DNA of 64,000 nucleotides. Source: Hyphococcus sp. Its GTDB lineage: Bacteria > Pseudomonadota > Alphaproteobacteria > Caulobacterales > Parvularculaceae. The notes below the pieces were generated by a model. It was given only the letters and a program-made list of their open reading frames with translations, ran no database searches and had not been told where the DNA came from. The DNA is taken from the NCBI GenBank assembly GCA_028281665.1, contig JANQJK010000003.1:62001-126000 (forward strand). Direction: 5' to 3'. Positions 9,948 through 17,242 of the stretch are shown piece after piece (position 1 is the first letter of the stretch; the number at the start of each line of letters is the position of its first letter). The position numbers and the translations under genes were made by a program.

Positions 9948-9988
9948 CGCGAGCCTGCGCCGACCGCCATAAAAGCCTTTAAAATCAT
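9944..9988 (-). other. 14-codon upstream reading frame coupled to the DUF1579-like gene
   Basis: An ATG at 9988 has a strong GGAG site 6 bases upstream and encodes MILKAFMAVGAGSR before a TGA that overlaps the next ATG as ATGA. Its sequence looks like the first half of a signal peptide. Read with a one-base shift it would join the downstream frame. It is either a true leader peptide or one end of a frameshifted gene. Confidence 0.4.
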
Positions 9989-10046
9989 GATATTCTCCGA
10001 TTTCTTCGCGGGGCCCGCACGGCGCGCCTTGAAAAGCAAAGCAAAA

Positions 10047-10067
10047 GTACTTTATTTTGTAAAGTAC
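10047..10067. promoter_or_regulatory. Inverted-repeat operator GTACTTTA-N5-TAAAGTAC
   Basis: A perfect 8-bp inverted repeat with a 5-base spacer sits 16 bases before the start of the membrane protein gene at 10084, where a promoter must lie. The winged-helix regulator encoded 675 bases downstream in the same transcript is the obvious candidate to bind it, giving autoregulation (inference). Confidence 0.6.
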
Positions 10068-10083
10068 ATTGATGGAGAAAGTT

Positions 10084-10725
10084 ATGACCGGGCCACAGCA
10101 CGCTGACCTTGCGAGCGATCTTGCCTATGTGCGTAGCCTTGCCGAAGAAGGCGCCCATGCGCCGCTTGTGGGCGGGCGCTATTACGTCATCTGGGGCGGG
10201 CTGATGGGGGCGGCGAGCGCCATCGCCTATCTCACCACGATGGATATTCTGCCCCTCGGCGCTGCCGGCATGATCGCGCCGTGGATCGTCGCCGGCGTTA
10301 TCGGCTGGGCGCTGTCCTTCGCCTTTGCCCGCCAGTCAGGCGCAAAGCCGGGCGCGGCGACGATCGGCAACAGGACGGCCGGGTCCGTCTGGCGCGCGGT
10401 CGGCGTGTTCATCACCCTCTTCTGGGCGGCGATGATGTTTGTGCACGGACAATATACGGAATACGGCGTGCCGCGCTATTTTCTTTTCGGCTTGATGTTT
10501 CCTGTCGGTTTCGGCGTCTATGGCGTTGCGTTTTTTGCGACGGCGACGGCGGCGCGCGTTGCGTGGTTGCGCTACTTCGCTGTTCTCTCCTGGGCGTTTA
10601 TGATGGCGGCGATGTTTCTGTTGGAATCCCCCCATCAGTTCTTGCTCGGCGCCGTCGGAATGATCGCCTGCGCCGTCGCGCCCGGCGTCCTGCTGATGCG
10701 GCGCGAGCCTGCGGAAATCGTCTGA
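10084..10725 (+). CDS. Multi-pass membrane protein of unknown function
   Basis: 213 residues from the ATG at 10084, chosen because GGAG lies 6 bases upstream; ATG 10072 and TTG 10069 are in frame but lack a site. After a soluble N-tail (ADLASDLAYVRSLAEEGAHA) six TM helices alternate with short loops. The N-tail followed by GGRYYVIWGGLMGAASAIAYL is typical of small membrane proteins that are paired with a winged-helix regulator in proteobacteria. The regulator gene follows 16 bases after its stop. Confidence 0.7.
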   Translation: MTGPQHADLASDLAYVRSLAEEGAHAPLVGGRYYVIWGGLMGAASAIAYLTTMDILPLGAAGMIAPWIVAGVIGWALSFAFARQSGAKPGAATIGNRTAGSVWRAVGVFITLFWAAMMFVHGQYTEYGVPRYFLFGLMFPVGFGVYGVAFFATATAARVAWLRYFAVLSWAFMMAAMFLLESPHQFLLGAVGMIACAVAPGVLLMRREPAEIV

Positions 10726-10741
10726 TAACGGATTATACGCC

Positions 10742-11056
10742 ATGAGCGGCGAAGATTTTGACTATCGCGACATCGACGACGTCATTCACGGGCGGCTGCG
10801 GCTGGCGGTCATGGCGTATCTTTCAGGCGCCGGCACGGCGGATTTCAACGAGATCAAAGCGAAAATCGGCGGCACCGACGGCAATCTCTCCGTGCATATC
10901 CGCAAGCTGGAGGAGGCCGGCTATGTGGCGATCGAGAAATCGTTTGCGGGTCGAAAACCGCAGACGCGGCTCAGTCTCACCGAAGCGGGGCGAAAGGCGT
11001 GGATCGCCTATATCGCGCGCATGGAGGCGCTGATGCGCCCGAGGGCCGCCGAATAG
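10742..11056 (+). CDS. Winged-helix transcriptional regulator (MarR/HTH_27-like)
   Basis: 104 residues, one winged HTH. Helices run through HGRLRLAVMAYLSGAG and DFNEIKAKIGGTDGNLSVHIRKLEEAGYVAIEKSF, with the recognition helix at GNLSVHIRKLEE and the wing at GRKPQTRLSLTEAG. Proteins of this type repress their own operon, often with a membrane protein partner. It follows the membrane gene closely and the inverted repeat at 10047 is its likely operator. No ligand-binding domain is present. Confidence 0.82.
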   Translation: MSGEDFDYRDIDDVIHGRLRLAVMAYLSGAGTADFNEIKAKIGGTDGNLSVHIRKLEEAGYVAIEKSFAGRKPQTRLSLTEAGRKAWIAYIARMEALMRPRAAE

Positions 11057-11059
11057 GGA

Positions 11060-11359
11060 TCAGCGCCGGGACGTCAGAATGCGCGCAATCAGCCAGATCG
11101 GGATGACGATCGCGGCGCCGATCAGGAAATATGTGACGACGTTGATGACGACTTCGCCGAAGCTTTCGCCGATGGTGGCGATAATATCGCGCACCCAGCG
11201 GAAAATGCCTTCCCAGAATTCAAATGCCCCAAGGCCGATGAACGAGAAAATCGCGCCGACAAAAATACTGGCGATGACAAGCTGAATGACGGTGCGGCTG
11301 ATGCTGCCGCCAAAGATCCGCCGTTTGATCGCATCGCTGCGTTTATGTTCTTCCGTCAT
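11060..11359 (-). CDS. DUF6460-like small membrane protein
   Basis: 99 residues from MTEEHKRSD; the frame extends 7 codons to 11380 but a GGAAC-type site fits 11359 better. Two TM helices are visible (TVIQLVIASIFVGAIFSFIG and VINVVTYFLIGAAIVIPIWL) separated by an amphipathic segment (FWEGIFRWVRDIIATIGESF). The layout resembles DUF6460 proteins of alphaproteobacteria. Function is unknown. It ends 4 bases from the convergent regulator gene. Confidence 0.6.
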   Translation of the reverse strand: MTEEHKRSDAIKRRIFGGSISRTVIQLVIASIFVGAIFSFIGLGAFEFWEGIFRWVRDIIATIGESFGEVVINVVTYFLIGAAIVIPIWLIARILTSRR

Positions 11360-11474
11360 GACCCGTTCCGCATGAAACACACTACCCGGATCAAACTCTA
11401 TGCGCCCCGGAGCATAAGTTCAATGAGCGAAGAATGACGCAATCCCTGGCGGCGAAACCGGCCCGCCGCGCCGC

Positions 11475-12338
11475 TTATGCAACGTTCTGCGTGTACACAG
11501 TCCGGGTCGGGAACGGGATCGATACGCCCGATGCGTCAAGCGCTTCCTTGACCGCTTTGGTCAGCGCCCATTTCACCGGGAAGTAATCGCCGCGGTCGAC
11601 CCAGACCCGGCAAATGATGTCCACTGACGAATCGCCGAGATTATCGACTTCGATCACGGGTTCGGGGTCTTTCAGCCCGCGGGATTCCTTCTCCACTTCT
11701 CCGCGGATAACCGCCATCGCCTTGTCGAGATCGTCGTCATAGGAAACGCCGAAAACGAGATCGACCCGGCGGGTCTCATAGCCCGCATAGTTGGTGATCA
11801 CATCGTCGAAGATCTTGCCGTTCGGCACGATGATCATCTTGTTGTCGGGCGTTGCGATTTCCGTCGTGAAGAGGCCGATTTGTTTGACGGCGCCCGCAAC
11901 GCCGGCGGCCTCCACATAGTCCCCCACATCGAACGGGCGAAAGCCGAGCATCATCACGCCGGACGCAACGTGCCCAAGCGTGCCTTGCAGGGCGAGGCCG
12001 ATGGCGAGGCCGGCGGCGCCGATGACCGCCGCGAAACTTGTGGTGGGCACGCCGAAAACGCCGAGCGTCGTAATCACGACCAGCGCGATCAGCCCGTAAT
12101 AGACAAGGCTCGACAAAAAGCCCGACAGGGTCTCGTCAATGCGCGGGGAGCGCAGCATGGCTTTGCGCACGATCTTGCGGATGCGCCCGGCGACCCACAG
12201 GCCGATAACGAGAACGACCAGCGCGCCAATGGCGCTCGGCAGGAATGCGGCGGCCTTTTCGATCAGCCCCTGAAGAAACTCGACGGCGACGTCGAATTCG
12301 GCGGCTCCTGCGCCCTCTGCGGCGGCGTCGTTCTGCAT
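11475..12338 (-). CDS. mscS: Small-conductance mechanosensitive channel (MscS family)
   Basis: 287 residues. Three TM helices: about 32-52, 77-98 and the pore-lining TM3 (AAVIGAAGLAIGLALQGTLGHVASGVMM) with the Gly/Ala pattern of MscS. The beta domain (RPFDVGDYVEAAGVAGAVKQIGLFTT) and PNGKIFDDVITNY follow, then the C-terminal domain with GDYFPVKWALTKAVKEALD. It releases solutes on hypo-osmotic shock. It stands alone; the 235 bases upstream hold a 10-bp palindrome GATACGTATC at 12495-12504, close to the tail-fibre gene. Confidence 0.92.
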   Translation of the reverse strand: MQNDAAAEGAGAAEFDVAVEFLQGLIEKAAAFLPSAIGALVVLVIGLWVAGRIRKIVRKAMLRSPRIDETLSGFLSSLVYYGLIALVVITTLGVFGVPTTSFAAVIGAAGLAIGLALQGTLGHVASGVMMLGFRPFDVGDYVEAAGVAGAVKQIGLFTTEIATPDNKMIIVPNGKIFDDVITNYAGYETRRVDLVFGVSYDDDLDKAMAVIRGEVEKESRGLKDPEPVIEVDNLGDSSVDIICRVWVDRGDYFPVKWALTKAVKEALDASGVSIPFPTRTVYTQNVA

Positions 12339-12573
12339 GGTGATTTCCTTCGGTTCGACCGGTGGGGGTCCGGCATGTTCGGCCGGCCTATAGCGAAACT
12401 CGCCGGCGCCGTGAAGGGCGCAACCGGAAGGCGAGTGCTGAGTCGTGAAAATACACGCTCAAGGCGAAAATCGACCGGAATCCCGCATTTGGTAGATACG
12501 TATCAACACTTCTCCCGGCGCCCCTATGCTTTCGCGCAGTATTTGTTGTGTCCCCTCTGAGGAGCGTTCGCCC

Positions 12574-13875
12574 ATGGAGCAGAGCCCCCGTCTTTCCCTT
12601 TCCTATGTGGCGCCAAGTCAGGCGCAAAAACATGTCACCGTGAACGAGACGTTTCGGCGTCTCGATGCGCTGGTGCAGATGACCGTGCGTTCCCGGACGA
12701 TATCGGCGGAGCCGCCATCGCCGGCGGAAGGCGACGGTTATATTTTGCCCGCAGCGCCGACGGGCGCGGCCTGGGATAACTTTACGCCCGACAATCTCGC
12801 CTTCTATCAAGACGGCGCGTGGGTTTCGGTGGCGAGCGTTGAAGGCATGCGGGCCTTCGTCGCCGACGAAGGAGACATGGTCGTCTATGACGGCGCCGTC
12901 TGGGCGCCCATCGCCGTTGGCGAAGAGGCGGCGCAGTTCGGCGTCAATACGACGGCCGACGCGACCAATCGGTTGAGCGTAAAATCCGACGCCGTTCTTT
13001 TCAGCCATGACGACGTGACGCCCGGTTCCGGCGATGCTCGGATCAATGTGAACAAGGCCGCCGTCGGCGATACGGCGTCGCATCTTTTTCAGACCGGGTT
13101 TTCCGGCCGCGCCGAATTCGGCCTTACCGGCGACGATGACTTTCACGTCAAGGTCAGCGCAGACGGCGCTCTGTGGAATGACGCCATCACGGTCGACAAG
13201 GACAACGGCCATATGGGATTTCTTCGGGCGCCGCACGCCAGCTACGCCCTGGAGGTCGCCGGGGGGTTTCGTTTCTGGGCGTCCGATCCGGCGACAAACC
13301 AGGAGTGTTACATTATCGACGTCGACACCGGCGGCGTGACGAACATCTTCTGGTACAAGCCGACGACAAAGGAATTCCTGATCGGTACATCGACGGGCGA
13401 CTTCATCTCGCGAGCCGGCGTTTTTCGGCCGGTTACGGACAACAACCAGTCGCTCGGGACGGCTTCGCAGCGCTGGTCCGTCGTTTATGCGGCGACAGGA
13501 ACCATCAACACATCGGACGAGCGCGGCAAGAGAGATGTTCGCCCCTGCGATCTTGGCCTTGATTTCGTTCGGGATCTCAAACCCATCCGATACCGGTTCA
13601 AAGAGGGCGGCGTGCGCGCCGTTGGCGTAGATCGCGTCACAGATACAGAAATTACGGAACCGCGCGAAGGCGCCCGCACCCATTATGGCCTGGGCGCGCA
13701 GCAGGTAAAGCAGGCGCTGGAAAAACATCGCGTCAACGACTTTGCGGGCTGGGTTCTTGCGGACAAGGACGATCCGGGAAGCGTTCAGGGGCTGCGTTAC
13801 GATCAGTTCATTCCCTTGCTGATTAAGTCGGTGCAGGAGCTTGCGGACCAGGTCGAAGCGTTAAAGCGCCGCTGA
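12574..13875 (+). CDS. Tail-fibre-like protein: DUF2793 domain with S74 endosialidase chaperone
   Basis: 433 residues, start chosen by GGAG 9 bases before ATG 12574. The N-terminal part (LSYVAPSQAQKHVTVNETFRRLDALVQ) is the DUF2793 region known from alphaproteobacterial prophages and gene transfer agents. The C-terminus is an intramolecular chaperone of endosialidase: NTSDERGKRDVRPCDLGLDFV, with the conserved Ser-Asp autocleavage site, then LKPIRYRF, the YGLGAQQVKQAL segment and a C-terminal coiled coil. Such chaperones trimerise fibre proteins and then cut themselves off. The next two genes are overlapped, forming one cassette. Confidence 0.8.
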   Translation: MEQSPRLSLSYVAPSQAQKHVTVNETFRRLDALVQMTVRSRTISAEPPSPAEGDGYILPAAPTGAAWDNFTPDNLAFYQDGAWVSVASVEGMRAFVADEGDMVVYDGAVWAPIAVGEEAAQFGVNTTADATNRLSVKSDAVLFSHDDVTPGSGDARINVNKAAVGDTASHLFQTGFSGRAEFGLTGDDDFHVKVSADGALWNDAITVDKDNGHMGFLRAPHASYALEVAGGFRFWASDPATNQECYIIDVDTGGVTNIFWYKPTTKEFLIGTSTGDFISRAGVFRPVTDNNQSLGTASQRWSVVYAATGTINTSDERGKRDVRPCDLGLDFVRDLKPIRYRFKEGGVRAVGVDRVTDTEITEPREGARTHYGLGAQQVKQALEKHRVNDFAGWVLADKDDPGSVQGLRYDQFIPLLIKSVQELADQVEALKRR

Positions 13876-14279
13876 TGTGGGAGGTCTTTCAAACCATCGG
13901 CGCGCAGGCGCCGGCAATCGCCGCCGCCGCCATCGTCGCGATACTGGTCGGCCTTGCGGCGGTGCGGTTTCTGGAAACGCGCAGCGGGCAGTTTTTTGAC
14001 CTGAAGAAAAACGAAACGGCGTCGACGGGAAGTCTCGCGGCGAAAATCATCACGATGTCGGCGGAGCAGAACAAAACCATTGCATCGCAATGCGCCATGA
14101 TTGCCGAGCAGCAAACGCAAATTGCCGAGCTTCGCGCCGACCTTGAAAAATGCGTCGCCGAGTGCGCCAGGTGTCACGAAGAGCGTGTACAGGATCGCGC
14201 CCAGCGCGCCCTTGAACGGGCCGATCGCGACCGCGAGATCGCGGCGCTGAAGGCGGCGATTGCCGCAGCCGGACCATGA
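13875..14279 (+). CDS. Small membrane-anchored coiled-coil protein of lysis cassette
   Basis: 134 residues. One N-terminal TM helix (APAIAAAAIVAILVGLAAVRFL) is followed by a long helical region rich in Gln, Glu and Ala (MIAEQQTQIAELRADLEKC) with a CxxxCxxC stretch near 95-102. The shape resembles an inner-membrane spanin or a holin-like accessory, but no family is recognised. Its ATG overlaps the stop of the fibre gene by one base and its own stop overlaps the lysozyme start as ATGA, so all three are translationally coupled. Confidence 0.65.
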   Translation: MWEVFQTIGAQAPAIAAAAIVAILVGLAAVRFLETRSGQFFDLKKNETASTGSLAAKIITMSAEQNKTIASQCAMIAEQQTQIAELRADLEKCVAECARCHEERVQDRAQRALERADRDREIAALKAAIAAAGP

Positions 14280-14752
14280 CCGCGGAAGTCGCCGCGCCTG
14301 TGCGCACCAGCCCCGACGGCGTTGCCTTCATCAAGTGCTGGGAGGGGCTGGAAAAGCGGGCCTATCTGGATGTCGCCGGCGTATGGACCATCGGCTACGG
14401 CCACACCGCCGGCTTTCGCGACGGGCGGTTCGGGCCTGCAAGCGAGATCAGCGAGCCGCAGGCCGAAAGTCTGTTGCGCGCAGACCTTGCAAGCCGCGAG
14501 GGCGCCGTCAGGCGTCTTGTGACAGCCGCGGTCAATCGCCATGAGTTCGATGCGCTCGTAAGTTTCGAATTCAACACTGGCGCGCTCGCCCGGTCGACCG
14601 CGCTGCGGCGCCTGAACGCCGGCGACCGCGTCGGCGCCGCCGAGGCGCTGACCTGGTGGAACAAGGCGAGGGTCGACGGCGCCCTTACAGTGATCCACGG
14701 TCTTGTCCGGCGCCGGGCAGCGGAGGCGGCGTTGTTTCTTACGCCGGTTTGA
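14276..14752 (+). CDS. GH24-type phage lysozyme (endolysin)
   Basis: 158 residues, a T4-lysozyme-family muramidase that cuts peptidoglycan. The catalytic triad pattern is present near the N-terminus: Glu in KCWEGLEKRAYLD, Asp in YLDVAG and Thr in WTIGYGHT. The rest (VSFEFNTGALARSTALRRLNAG, then WNKARVDG) follows the family. There is no signal peptide, so it needs a holin or similar for release, which the preceding membrane protein may provide. Its end overlaps msrB by 14 bases, tail to tail. No capsid or packaging genes lie nearby. Confidence 0.88.
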   Translation: MTAEVAAPVRTSPDGVAFIKCWEGLEKRAYLDVAGVWTIGYGHTAGFRDGRFGPASEISEPQAESLLRADLASREGAVRRLVTAAVNRHEFDALVSFEFNTGALARSTALRRLNAGDRVGAAEALTWWNKARVDGALTVIHGLVRRRAAEAALFLTPV

Positions 14753-15248
14753 AGGTGAGGGCGACGCCGTTATTGCAATAGCGCAGTCCGGTCGGGCGCG
14801 GTCCGTCCTTGAAGACATGGCCCTGATGGCCGCCGCATCGCGCGCAATGATATTCCGTACGAGGAATAAGAAGTTTGAAATCGCGTTTGAAGCCGAGCGC
14901 GTCGGGCAGATAGTCCCGGAAGCTCGGCCAGCCCGTGCCGCTTTCGTATTTGACGTCGGAAGAAAAGAGGTCGTAGCCGCAGCCTGCGCAGGCATAGGTG
15001 CCGGCGCGTTTTTCATCATTGAGAGGGCTCGATCCTGATCGCTCCGTCGCTTCCTTGCGCAAGACGGCGTAGGCTTCCGGGGACAGGCGTTTTTTCCATT
15101 CCGCTTCTGTCAGCTGCCATTCCTTGAAATCCGGAATGGTCGCAGGGTCGGGCTTTTCGTTCGCCATGGCTGGTCCTGTCCCGATCATCATGGCGCCCCC
15201 GGCGCCCAGTCCCGCGCCGAGCGCGGATCGTCGTGTGAACTTTGTCAT
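14739..15248 (-). CDS. msrB: Peptide-methionine (R)-S-oxide reductase with Tat signal
   Basis: 169 residues. MsrB reduces methionine-R-sulfoxide in damaged proteins. The Tat signal (FTRRSALGAGLGAGGAMM) places it in the periplasm. Two zinc CxxC pairs are visible (CAGCGYDL and CARCGGHQGHVF), and the catalytic Cys is in RYCNNGVALTF, where Asn-Asn replaces the usual Ile-Asn. The SSDVKYESGTGWPSF stretch is typical. It lies in the same direction as ubiA, 50 bases downstream of it. Confidence 0.93.
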   Translation of the reverse strand: MTKFTRRSALGAGLGAGGAMMIGTGPAMANEKPDPATIPDFKEWQLTEAEWKKRLSPEAYAVLRKEATERSGSSPLNDEKRAGTYACAGCGYDLFSSDVKYESGTGWPSFRDYLPDALGFKRDFKLLIPRTEYHCARCGGHQGHVFKDGPRPTGLRYCNNGVALTFKPA

Positions 15249-15298
15249 GGTCGTCGGCCCTTACTCAACCTCTGAGCCTAATCTATCGGCTCGTCGCG

Positions 15299-16237
15299 TC
15301 ACATGAAACGCGTAACGAGTTCACAAATCGGCGCCAGCAACAGCAACAGCCCGGCGTCGCGGTTCGATTTGAAACGTTTCAAGCAATTGTGAGGATCGTC
15401 GATATCGAGCGTGCGGATCTGCCAGACAAAATGCGCCGCCGCCGGGATGAGCGCGGCGTAAAAGAATGCGCTCGCGTCAATCAGCGACCCCGCCGCCGCG
15501 AATCCGGCAAGAGTGAGGAAATAAAACCCCGCAAGCCATTTCTTTGTCGCGGGTCCGAATTTCAGCGCCGTCGACTTAACGCCGATCAGGGCGTCATCGT
15601 CCTTGTCCTGATGAGCGTAAATCGTGTCATAGCCGAGGGTCCAGCAAATGCCGGCAGCGTAAATCGCAAACGCGGCCGACATAAGTCCGCCCGTCGCGGC
15701 GGCGTAGCCCACAAGGGCGCCCCAGTTGAAGGTCAGCCCGAGCCACGCCTGGGGCCAGTAGGTGATCCGCTTCATGAAAGGATAGGCGGCGACAAGCCCC
15801 AGCGATGCGAGCCCCACGAGGATTGCAAAGCGATTGAACTGCAACAGAACGCCAAGGCCGATCAGGCAAAGGGCGCCGAGGAAGATGGACGCCTGCCGCA
15901 CGGTCACTTGTCCCGAAGGGATCGGCCGCAACGCCGTACGCTCGACTTTCGCGTCAAAGTCCCGGTCGACAATGTCGTTATAGGCGCAGCCGGCGCCGCG
16001 CATCGCAAGCGCGCCGACGCCCATGAGTGCGGCGAACCAGATGAGCTCAAGGCGCGCAAACCCGTTTGCCGCGGCGAGCCCCAGCCCCCACAGACAGGGG
16101 ATGTAAAGCAGCCACGTCCCGATCGGCCGATCGGCCCGCGCAAGCCGCAGATAGGGCTGGATAACCGTCGGCATGGCGCCCACCCAGTTATCGGGAGCGG
16201 CGTCCGGCGTCGATGGCGAGGCGGGCGTGCTGGTCAT
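15299..16237 (-). CDS. ubiA: 4-hydroxybenzoate polyprenyltransferase UbiA
   Basis: 312-residue inner-membrane prenyltransferase that attaches the polyprenyl tail to 4-hydroxybenzoate in ubiquinone synthesis. The two Asp-rich diphosphate/Mg sites are present: YNDIVDRDFDAKVERT with RPIPSGQVT, and DTIYAHQDKDDDALIGVKST. Eight to nine TM helices are predicted by eye. The product pool also serves the alternative oxidase at the left end of the window, though the genes are not linked. Confidence 0.95.
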   Translation of the reverse strand: MTSTPASPSTPDAAPDNWVGAMPTVIQPYLRLARADRPIGTWLLYIPCLWGLGLAAANGFARLELIWFAALMGVGALAMRGAGCAYNDIVDRDFDAKVERTALRPIPSGQVTVRQASIFLGALCLIGLGVLLQFNRFAILVGLASLGLVAAYPFMKRITYWPQAWLGLTFNWGALVGYAAATGGLMSAAFAIYAAGICWTLGYDTIYAHQDKDDDALIGVKSTALKFGPATKKWLAGFYFLTLAGFAAAGSLIDASAFFYAALIPAAAHFVWQIRTLDIDDPHNCLKRFKSNRDAGLLLLLAPICELVTRFM

Positions 16238-16290
16238 GGAGAAAGACTAGTTCCAATTGGACGTTCGGGAAATGCCCTATATTCTCCGCC

Positions 16291-16363
16291 GCTCATTCCC
16301 GCGAAAGCGGGAATCCATTGCGCCCTGGACCGATTATGGATCCCTGCTTTCGCAGGGATGAGC
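16291..16363. repeat. REP-like intergenic palindromic element
   Basis: Two hairpins, TTCCCGC-GAAA-GCGGGAA and TCCCTGC-TTTC-GCAGGGA, stand as imperfect mirror images of each other (about 27-base arms starting GCTCAT), between divergent ubiA and rsmE. When read through it gives the tell-tale IPAKAGIH and IPAFAGM peptides of dispersed bacterial REP sequences. One copy is seen here. Confidence 0.7.
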
Positions 16364-16375
16364 GGAGCATAGATT

Positions 16376-17143
16376 GTGATTCCTCGCCTTTATTATGTGA
16401 CCGGACCACTGCGAAAGGACGACGTCGTTCCGCTGCTTCCTGAACGCGTCCACTATTTGAGAACCGTTCTGCGTCGCAAGCCCGGAGACCGGGTGCTTTT
16501 GTTCAACGGCAATGACGGCGAGTTTGACGCTGAAATTGCAACGCTCGAAAAAAAGACCGGTGCGGCAAGGATCTTGGAACGAAAACGGGCGCCGCAAGCC
16601 GAGCCGGATCTGTGGTTATTGTTCGCCGGCGTTAAACGCGCCGCCCAGGAAACAATCGTACAAAAGGCGACGGAACTTGGAGCGTCACACATTGTCCCGG
16701 TAAGGACGGAGCGAACGGTTGCGGCAAAGGCGAATATTGAGCGGTTGCGGCTCATTGCGCTGGAAGCGACGGAGCAGTGCGATCGCCTGTCGCTTCCGCA
16801 TGTTCTCGATATGCGTCCGTTGACCGAGAGGCTCGGCGACTGGCCGTCCGAGCGCAGGCTGATGTTTTGCGACGAGGCGGGCGACGACGAGACGCAGGAA
16901 TGGGGCGGCGCGGAAGGCCGCGCGGCGCCTGCGTTAGAAGCGCTAAACGCATCGCGAAGTAAAACTGACAAATGGGCGGTTCTGATCGGCCCCGAAGGCG
17001 GCTTTTCGCCGGGCGAACGCGCGGCGTTGCGGGCAAAACCCTTCGTGACGCCGGTAACGCTCGGGCCGCGCATTCTGCGGGCGGACACCGCCGCGATCGC
17101 GGCGCTGACTTTGTGGCAGGCCGCCCTTGGCGACTGGCGATAA
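16376..17143 (+). CDS. rsmE: 16S rRNA m3U1498 methyltransferase RsmE
   Basis: 255 residues, starting with GTG. A PUA-like RNA-binding N-terminus (PRLYYVTGPL, HYLRTVLRRKPGDRVLLFNG) is followed by the SPOUT knot domain with KATELGASHIVPVRTERTV, LIGPEGGFSPGE and LGPRILRADTAAIAAL, which bind S-adenosylmethionine. It methylates U1498 of 16S rRNA. The order rsmE-gshA is common in alphaproteobacteria; gshA follows after about 100 bases in the same direction. Confidence 0.95.
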   Translation: MIPRLYYVTGPLRKDDVVPLLPERVHYLRTVLRRKPGDRVLLFNGNDGEFDAEIATLEKKTGAARILERKRAPQAEPDLWLLFAGVKRAAQETIVQKATELGASHIVPVRTERTVAAKANIERLRLIALEATEQCDRLSLPHVLDMRPLTERLGDWPSERRLMFCDEAGDDETQEWGGAEGRAAPALEALNASRSKTDKWAVLIGPEGGFSPGERAALRAKPFVTPVTLGPRILRADTAAIAALTLWQAALGDWR

Positions 17144-17242
17144 AAAAGTAACGCCTGCGTGATGCAATCAAGACTTGGCGGCGCCGCCCATCGGCTTTAG
17201 AGCGGTGAGGCATATCGGCGGGCGCCGAGGAGAGACGGCACA

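Noticed and set aside
12388-13728. 446-codon frame on the minus strand
   Set aside because: Antisense to the tail-fibre gene; Arg/Val/Ala-rich without motifs.
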